A DNA stretch of 48,876 bases from Mycolicibacter heraklionensis (lineage in GTDB: Bacteria > Actinomycetota > Actinomycetes > Mycobacteriales > Mycobacteriaceae): NCBI GenBank assembly GCA_001673575.1, contig LZME01000111.1:1-48876 (forward strand), in the 5' to 3' direction. The notes under the pieces are model-generated. The model did not search any database. It was not told the DNA's origin and saw only the letters and a list, made by a program, of their open reading frames with translations. Shown piece after piece: positions 44,540 to 48,876 of the stretch. Position 1 is the stretch's first letter, and each line of letters starts with the position of its first letter. Position numbers and translations under genes: made by a program.

Positions 44540-46134
44540 GTCTTGCCGCCGTCTTGATGCCGCTGCCGGTGCTGCTGCCCACGCTGGGCGCGGCGCTGAC
44601 GCTGATCGTCGGCCGCCGCCCCCGGCTGCAGCGGCCGATCACCATCGGTGTGCTGTGCGCGGTAACCGCGGTCAGCGCGGCGCTGCTGTATCTGACCGAC
44701 CGCAACGGCACGCTGGTGCTGCATGTCGGGGGCTGGGGACCGACCGAGCAGAAGCTGGGGCCGCTCGGCATCAGCCTGGTCGTCGACCGACTGTCGGCGC
44801 TGATGCTGGTGGTGTCGGCGGTCGTGCTGCTGGCGGTCATCGTCTACGCCATCGGGCAGGGCGTGCGCGACGGTGACGACCGCCAGCCGGTCTCGATCTT
44901 CCTGCCCACCTATCTGACCCTGGCCACCGGCGTCTCGCTGGCGTTTCTGGCCGGCGACCTGTTCAACCTGTTCGTCGGGTTCGAGATGCTGCTGTCGGCG
45001 AGCTTCGTCTTGCTGACCATCGGCGCCAGTGCTGAACGTATCCGCGCCGGTATCGGCTACGTGATGGTCTCGATGGCCTCGTCGTTGGTCTTTCTGTTGG
45101 GCATCGCCCTGGTCTACGCCTCGACCGGAACGCTGAATCTTGCCGAGCTTGCGACGCGGACCGGTGCTCTGCCCGGCGGCACCCGAAGCGCGGTGTTCGC
45201 GGTGCTGCTGGTGGCGTTCGGCATCAAGGCCGCGGTGTTCCCACTGTCGGCGTGGTTGCCGGACGCCTATCCCACCGCGCCCGCCCCGATCACCGCGGTG
45301 TTCGCCGGGATTCTGACCAAAGTCGGTGTCTACGCGATCATCCGGGCGCACTCACTGCTGTTCCCCGACGGCGGCCTGGACTCGGTGTTGCTGGTCGCGG
45401 CGTTGTTGACCATGCTGATCGGGATCTTCGGTGCCATCGCGCAAAGCGACATCAAGCGGATCTTGTCCTTCACGTTGGTCAGCCACATCGGCTTCATGAT
45501 GTTCGGGGTCGCGTTGTCGAGCCAGCTGGGGATGTCGGGCGCGATCTTCTACGTGATGCACCACATCATCGTGATGACCACGCTGTTCCTCGCGGCCGGA
45601 CTGATCGAACGCCAGGGCGGCGCCTCGTCGCTGCAGCGGCTGGGTGGTTTGATCGCCAATCCACTGTTGGCTTTTGTGTTTTTGATTCCGGCGTTCAATC
45701 TTGGTGGTATTCCACCCTTTTCGGGCTTCATCGGCAAGACTGCCGTGCTGCAGGCGGGTGTGGGCGACGGGTCGGTGCTGGCCTGGTTCCTGGTCGGTGG
45801 CGCGGTGGTGACCAGTCTGCTGACGCTGTATGTGCTGGCGCGGGTGTGGACCATGGCGTTTTGGCGGCGCCGCGTCGACGCGCCCGAGGGAGAGCTGGTA
45901 CTCGCCGCTCCGCCGGTACTGCTCGACGACGTCGGTGACATTGCCTACAACGATCGTGACGACGTCGGAAAGATGCCGACCTGGATGGTGGTCCCGACGC
46001 TCGCGCTGATCGCGCTGGGCTTGTCGTTGAGCGTGTGGGCCGGCCCGATCTTCGCCTATACCGAACGGGCGGCAGCCGAGGTTCTGGACCGGGGCGAGTA
46101 CATCTCGACCGTGTTGTCGGTGGGTACACCATGA
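44536..46134 (+). CDS. mrpD: Mrp antiporter subunit D
   Basis: The 532-residue protein is NuoM/NuoN-like with about 14 spans. Key segments are LFNLFVGFEMLLSASFVLLT (conserved Glu), GIKAAVFPLSAWLPDAYPTA (conserved Lys) and SDIKRILSFTLVSHIGFMMF. Later segments include FNLGGIPPFSGFIGKTAVLQ. With MrpA it forms the proton/cation pathway. The GTG start overlaps the mrpC stop. Confidence 0.95.
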   Translation: MSLAAVLMPLPVLLPTLGAALTLIVGRRPRLQRPITIGVLCAVTAVSAALLYLTDRNGTLVLHVGGWGPTEQKLGPLGISLVVDRLSALMLVVSAVVLLAVIVYAIGQGVRDGDDRQPVSIFLPTYLTLATGVSLAFLAGDLFNLFVGFEMLLSASFVLLTIGASAERIRAGIGYVMVSMASSLVFLLGIALVYASTGTLNLAELATRTGALPGGTRSAVFAVLLVAFGIKAAVFPLSAWLPDAYPTAPAPITAVFAGILTKVGVYAIIRAHSLLFPDGGLDSVLLVAALLTMLIGIFGAIAQSDIKRILSFTLVSHIGFMMFGVALSSQLGMSGAIFYVMHHIIVMTTLFLAAGLIERQGGASSLQRLGGLIANPLLAFVFLIPAFNLGGIPPFSGFIGKTAVLQAGVGDGSVLAWFLVGGAVVTSLLTLYVLARVWTMAFWRRRVDAPEGELVLAAPPVLLDDVGDIAYNDRDDVGKMPTWMVVPTLALIALGLSLSVWAGPIFAYTERAAAEVLDRGEYISTVLSVGTP

Positions 46135-46658
46135 GGGCCTTCGCGCTGCGGGTGTTCGCAGTTTCGGCGCTGGCGACCGTGTGGGTGTTGTTGTGGGGCC
46201 GCTTCACGATCCCGAACATCGCCACCGGAATCGTGGTCGCGACCGTGATCATGGTTCTGCTGCCGATGCCGCCCGTGCCCGTCCAGGGCCGGGTGCATCT
46301 GGTGCCGCTGGTGAGGCTATTGGGGTTGTTCACCTGGTACCTGATGGAGTCCAGCATCCAGTTGATGTGGCTGGCGATCCGACCCGGACCGCCGCCGCTC
46401 ACCGGGGTGCTACGGGTGCCGCTGACCATCAAATCCGACCTGGTTTTGGTGCTGGCCGCCAACATCACCACCTTGATTCCCGGATCGATGGTGTTGGAGA
46501 TCGACCAGGTGCGCCGGATTCTGTATTGCCATGTGATCGACGTCGGGTCTGCGCCAGCGGTCGAACGTTTCTTTCAGCAGGTCGCGCAGGTGGAGCGGTT
46601 GTTGATCGCCGCGTTCGAGCGCGACGACGAGTGGCTGCCGGCGGGGGTAGACGCATGA
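46131..46658 (+). CDS. mrpE: Mrp antiporter subunit E
   Basis: The 175-residue MrpE has an N-terminal hydrophobic pair (residues about 5-45), RLLGLFTWYLMESSIQLMWL, and the family block LTIKSDLVLVLAANITTLIP then GSMVLEID and CHVIDV. It supports assembly of the antiporter complex. ATG 46131 overlaps the mrpD stop (ATGA). Confidence 0.93.
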   Translation: MRAFALRVFAVSALATVWVLLWGRFTIPNIATGIVVATVIMVLLPMPPVPVQGRVHLVPLVRLLGLFTWYLMESSIQLMWLAIRPGPPPLTGVLRVPLTIKSDLVLVLAANITTLIPGSMVLEIDQVRRILYCHVIDVGSAPAVERFFQQVAQVERLLIAAFERDDEWLPAGVDA

Positions 46659-46936
46659 ACGTGATCTGGGGAACGGCGGGTGTGCTGTTGGGCTTCGCCG
46701 CCGTCATCACCATGTATCGGCTGCTGGCCGGACCCAGCACCTTGGACCGGCTGGTGGCGCTGGACACGCTGGCCGCGATGACCATGTGCGGTATCGGTAT
46801 CTGGGCGGCGGTCAGCCGGGACACCACCGTGACCTACAGCCTCGCGGCGCTGGCGCTGGTCGGCTTCATCGGGTCGGTGAGCGTGGCACGCTTCCGGGTG
46901 CCCGACGACGCGCCTGACCTGGGGAGGCAACCGTGA
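46655..46936 (+). CDS. mrpF: Mrp antiporter subunit F
   Basis: The 93-residue MrpF has three spans and the family signature TMYRLLAGPSTLDRLVALDT, followed by IGIWAAVSRDTTVTYSLAAL and VGFIGSVSVARF. The conserved Asp of LDRLVALD is present. ATG overlaps the mrpE stop. Confidence 0.94.
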   Translation: MNVIWGTAGVLLGFAAVITMYRLLAGPSTLDRLVALDTLAAMTMCGIGIWAAVSRDTTVTYSLAALALVGFIGSVSVARFRVPDDAPDLGRQP

Positions 46937-47280
46937 TCCTGCTCGACGTGCTCGCCGGGGTGCTGGTGCTCGCCGGTTCGGTGCTGGCGCTGACGGCGGC
47001 CATCGGCGTGGTGCGGTTCCCCGACACCTTGGCCCGGATGCACTCGGCCACCAAACCGCAGGTGTTGGGCCTGTTGCTGGTGCTGTTCGGTGCGTTGATC
47101 CGGCTGCGCGGCAGCCACGACGCGGGAATGGTGACGGTGAGCATCCTGTTCACCCTGATCACCGCGCCGGTGGTCGCACACCGGGTGGGTCGGCTGGCCT
47201 ATCAGGAGCAGGACATGACCGAGGTGCTGAGCGTTGACCAGCTCGGGGAGCTGACCGAGGACGATCAGCTGCCGCTGTGA
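46933..47280 (+). CDS. mrpG: Mrp antiporter subunit G
   Basis: The 115-residue MrpG has three spans and the signature GVVRFPDTLARMHSATKPQV, then LGLLLVLFGALIR and VSILFTLITAPVVAHRVGRL. The final 20 residues are acidic. It is the last gene of the operon. GTG start overlaps mrpF (GTGA). Its 3' end overlaps by 16 bases the end of the convergent methyltransferase gene. Confidence 0.94.
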   Translation: MILLDVLAGVLVLAGSVLALTAAIGVVRFPDTLARMHSATKPQVLGLLLVLFGALIRLRGSHDAGMVTVSILFTLITAPVVAHRVGRLAYQEQDMTEVLSVDQLGELTEDDQLPL

Positions 47281-47882
47281 GCGGGGCGTAGCACCGCGAC
47301 CAGGAAATCGGAGTCCGCGGTGAAGGGGCGCAGGTCCCAGGTGGCCAGCAGGAGATCGGTCGCGAAACCGGCGGCCGACGCGTCGCGCAGGAACTGATCG
47401 AAGTCGTAGTCCCGGTTGGCGCCGAAGCCGATCACGGTCCGGCCGTCGTCGGCGCAGTGGACGCGCAACCGGCGCAGGATCTCCGCGCGCGTGCTCGGGG
47501 CCACGAATGCCATGACGTTGCCCGCCGACACGATGAGGTCGAACGGTTCGGAGATGCCGCGGGCGGGCAGGTCGAGCTCGGCGAGGTCGCCCACGAGATA
47601 CCGCGGTCCGGGATAGTCCTGCTCGGCGGCCTCGATGAGCTCCGGGTCGACGTCGACACCGACCACGTCGTGACCGCACTTGGCCAGGACGCCGGCGACT
47701 CGCCCGGGGCCGCAGCCGGCGTCGAGGATGCGGGCGCCGCGGGACGCCATCGCGTCGATCAGGCGTGCTTCGCCGGCCAGATCGTTACCGGCGCGGGCCA
47801 TCGCGCGGAAGCGTTCGATATACCACTGCGAATGCCCGGGATCGGCGGCGACTTTCTGCATCCAGAGGCTCTGCTCGACCAT
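47265..47882 (-). CDS. Class I SAM-dependent methyltransferase
   Basis: The 205-residue enzyme has motif I ILDAGCGPGRVAGVLA (about 53-68), the acidic end of strand 2 in VVGVDVDPELIEAA, GDLAELDLP as motif II, and FDLIVSAGNVMAF. Substrate unknown. It is first on its minus-strand transcript from 47882, just downstream of the LpqN-domain gene (21-base gap), so all may be co-transcribed. Confidence 0.87.
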   Translation of the reverse strand: MVEQSLWMQKVAADPGHSQWYIERFRAMARAGNDLAGEARLIDAMASRGARILDAGCGPGRVAGVLAKCGHDVVGVDVDPELIEAAEQDYPGPRYLVGDLAELDLPARGISEPFDLIVSAGNVMAFVAPSTRAEILRRLRVHCADDGRTVIGFGANRDYDFDQFLRDASAAGFATDLLLATWDLRPFTADSDFLVAVLRPAHSGS

Positions 47883-47903
47883 GAGTGCATTCTCCCAGGG
47901 GCG

Positions 47904-48410
47904 TCACGGGGTGGGCAGGCGGACTTCCACCGACTCCAGTAGGGCCTGTTTGGCGGCGATGTAGTGGGGGTTGTCGGCGTCGGTGGTCTGCAGGGTGACC
48001 GTGATCGCCCAGATCCTGGCCTTGGCGTTCTGCACGGCGATGAGCAGGCCGGTCGCAGGGCGGCCCTGCAGGTTGTAGGTGATCGTTCTGCTCGGAAAGC
48101 CCGACACCGTGCCGGGGGCTTCGGTGTCGAGGTCACCGACGAGGTCGATGATCGCGGCGCGCTCCTTGGCCAGGGCCTGCGATGGCAGTCCCACCTGGCC
48201 GGTGAGATCTTCGCACGTCACCACTGCGTTGGGGGTGAAACCGTGCCGCCGCAGGTCCTGGTTGTAGAGCACGCCGCGCACCGGCGGCGATTCGTTGCTG
48301 GGCAGGAACTCCCAACCCGGGGGCCGGGGGAGGGTGATCGTCGGTTCGTCGATGTCGCGGGGATCCAGCTGGATGGGTCCCTCATTGGCTGGCTGACTAT
48401 CGGCTTCCAT
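47904..48410 (-). CDS. LpqN/LpqT-domain protein without signal peptide
   Basis: The 168-residue product matches the mycobacterial LpqN/LpqT/Mtc28 domain: ITLPRPPGWEFLPSNESPPV, PNAVVTCEDLTGQVGLPSQA, FPSRTITYNLQGRPATGLLI and WAITVTLQTTDADNPHYIAA. Classical members are lipoproteins or secreted; here there is no signal sequence and no lipobox cysteine near the N-terminus (MEADSQPANEG), so this member is probably cytoplasmic or depends on an unusual route. ATG 48410 has AAGGACC upstream. Confidence 0.8.
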   Translation of the reverse strand: MEADSQPANEGPIQLDPRDIDEPTITLPRPPGWEFLPSNESPPVRGVLYNQDLRRHGFTPNAVVTCEDLTGQVGLPSQALAKERAAIIDLVGDLDTEAPGTVSGFPSRTITYNLQGRPATGLLIAVQNAKARIWAITVTLQTTDADNPHYIAAKQALLESVEVRLPTP

Positions 48411-48428
48411 AGAGGTCCTTTCGGAGCG

Positions 48429-48680
48429 TCACGAACGAGAACCAGGCCATCGCCCGATCGGCCAGCGTTTGCGGACATAGGCGGCGCCGAAGCCGAGGTA
48501 GGAGAAGAACGCTGCTCCGATGGCCGCGCTGATCAGGTCAGACGGCTCGGGGTTCTTCACGGCGCTGTAGAGCGCGACAGCGAATAACGTTGTACACACC
48601 AGAGGGCCGATGAGCCAAAACAGCCACTTCGACTTCGCGTCCTTACGGGGGTCCACGGGGACTGCGACAAGAAACATCAC
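48429..48680 (-). CDS. Small membrane protein
   Basis: The 83-residue version starts at GTG 48680 (ATG one codon later). It has two clear spans (about 19-41 and 51-72: LFWLIGPLVCTTLFAVALYS, LISAAIGAAFFSYLGFGAAY) and a basic end. The frame stays open to 48734, giving ITISNAERIIFAAGAV before the start, which would complete a further membrane helix; that part has no ATG, GTG or TTG, but an AAGGGAG lies at 48736-48730. No family recognised. It ends 18 bases before the LpqN-domain start. Confidence 0.65.
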   Translation of the reverse strand: MMFLVAVPVDPRKDAKSKWLFWLIGPLVCTTLFAVALYSAVKNPEPSDLISAAIGAAFFSYLGFGAAYVRKRWPIGRWPGSRS

Positions 48681-48750
48681 CGCCCCGGCGGCAAAGATGA
48701 TGCGCTCTGCGTTACTGATGGTGATCGATCTCCCTTACCTATGGGCCAGC

Positions 48751-48876
48751 TCAGCCGAAGAGGCTCCGCCAAACACTGTGGGACACATCCGAAATCTCTT
48801 CGCCCATCTTCTTTCCGATCTCGCTGCCGATCACGCCGCCGACCACCGCTCCGACGCCGGCGCCGATGACGGTTCC
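48751..48876 (-). CDS. Glycine-zipper protein, C-terminal part (runs off right edge)
   Basis: The last 41 codons of a minus-strand gene read GTVIGAGVGAVVGGVIGSEI, then GKKMGEEISDVSHSVWRSLF and a final glycine before TGA. The GxxxG spacing is that of a glycine zipper, a helical membrane-associating or pore-like segment seen at the ends of some mycobacterial type VII substrates and toxins and in outer-membrane proteins. The family cannot be set without the rest. It is the likely first gene of the minus-strand group at the right end. Confidence 0.7.
   Translation of the reverse strand, partial: GTVIGAGVGAVVGGVIGSEIGKKMGEEISDVSHSVWRSLFG

Overview
This window is high-GC actinobacterial chromosome and almost certainly comes from a member of the Mycobacteriaceae. 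The evidence is an MmpS/MmpL pair, a PPE protein, F420-dependent luciferase-like oxidoreductases, a 13E12/DUF222 HNH protein, an LpqN-domain protein, and a run of genes whose order matches, from memory, M. tuberculosis Rv0944 to Rv0959. That run is fpg-like, SDR, pgi, chorismate mutase, uvrD1, M23 peptidase, sucCD, LLM oxidoreductase, DUF5336 antigen, perM, purN, purH, MoxR-like ATPase and VWA protein. I cannot name the species.

Layout. 1-3.2 kb (minus strand): the 5' end of a secreted protein, an F420-type oxidoreductase, and a DUF4873 protein coupled to an AurF-type diiron oxygenase behind a near-consensus promoter. 3.4-5.5 kb (plus): small membrane protein, Fpg/Nei glycosylase, SDR. 5.5-12.1 kb is an insertion relative to the M. 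tuberculosis order: orphan sulfate permeases cysT-cysW, and an export module mmpS-mmpL-DUF5078 facing a TetR gene, with a palindromic operator between them. The TetR gene appears to lack an ordinary start codon. 12.1-29 kb is the conserved core: pgi, chorismate mutase, uvrD1, cell-envelope genes, sucCD with a CRP-like site upstream, thiolase-like protein, Rv0953c/Rv0954/PerM-like genes, purN-purH. 29-34 kb is a second insertion: 13E12-family HNH protein, amidohydrolase with TetR, HSL-type esterase. 34-37.5 kb: MoxR/VWA chaperone-like pair. 37.5-38.9 kb: a PPE protein ending in a SHOCT-like domain. 39.2-47.3 kb: a NarL-type two-component system followed by a complete, translationally coupled Mrp cation/proton antiporter operon (A/B fusion, C, D, E, F, G). 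47.3-48.9 kb: methyltransferase, LpqN-domain protein, small membrane protein, and the 3' end of a glycine-zipper protein.

The least explained layer is a set of short dispersed repeats in the gaps. Family A is a roughly 50-base GC-rich unit, usually doubled at a 54-55-base period, seen at 13.86, 26.71, 38.89 and 40.92 kb. Family B is a 30-base hairpin unit, identical at 21.00 and 40.95 kb, where it sits inside a family A copy. Family C is a 55-57-base minisatellite, four copies at 16.79-17.01 kb; its core recurs in frame inside the VWA gene and supplies the stop codon of a membrane protein gene. No tRNA, rRNA, CRISPR array or transposase gene was found.
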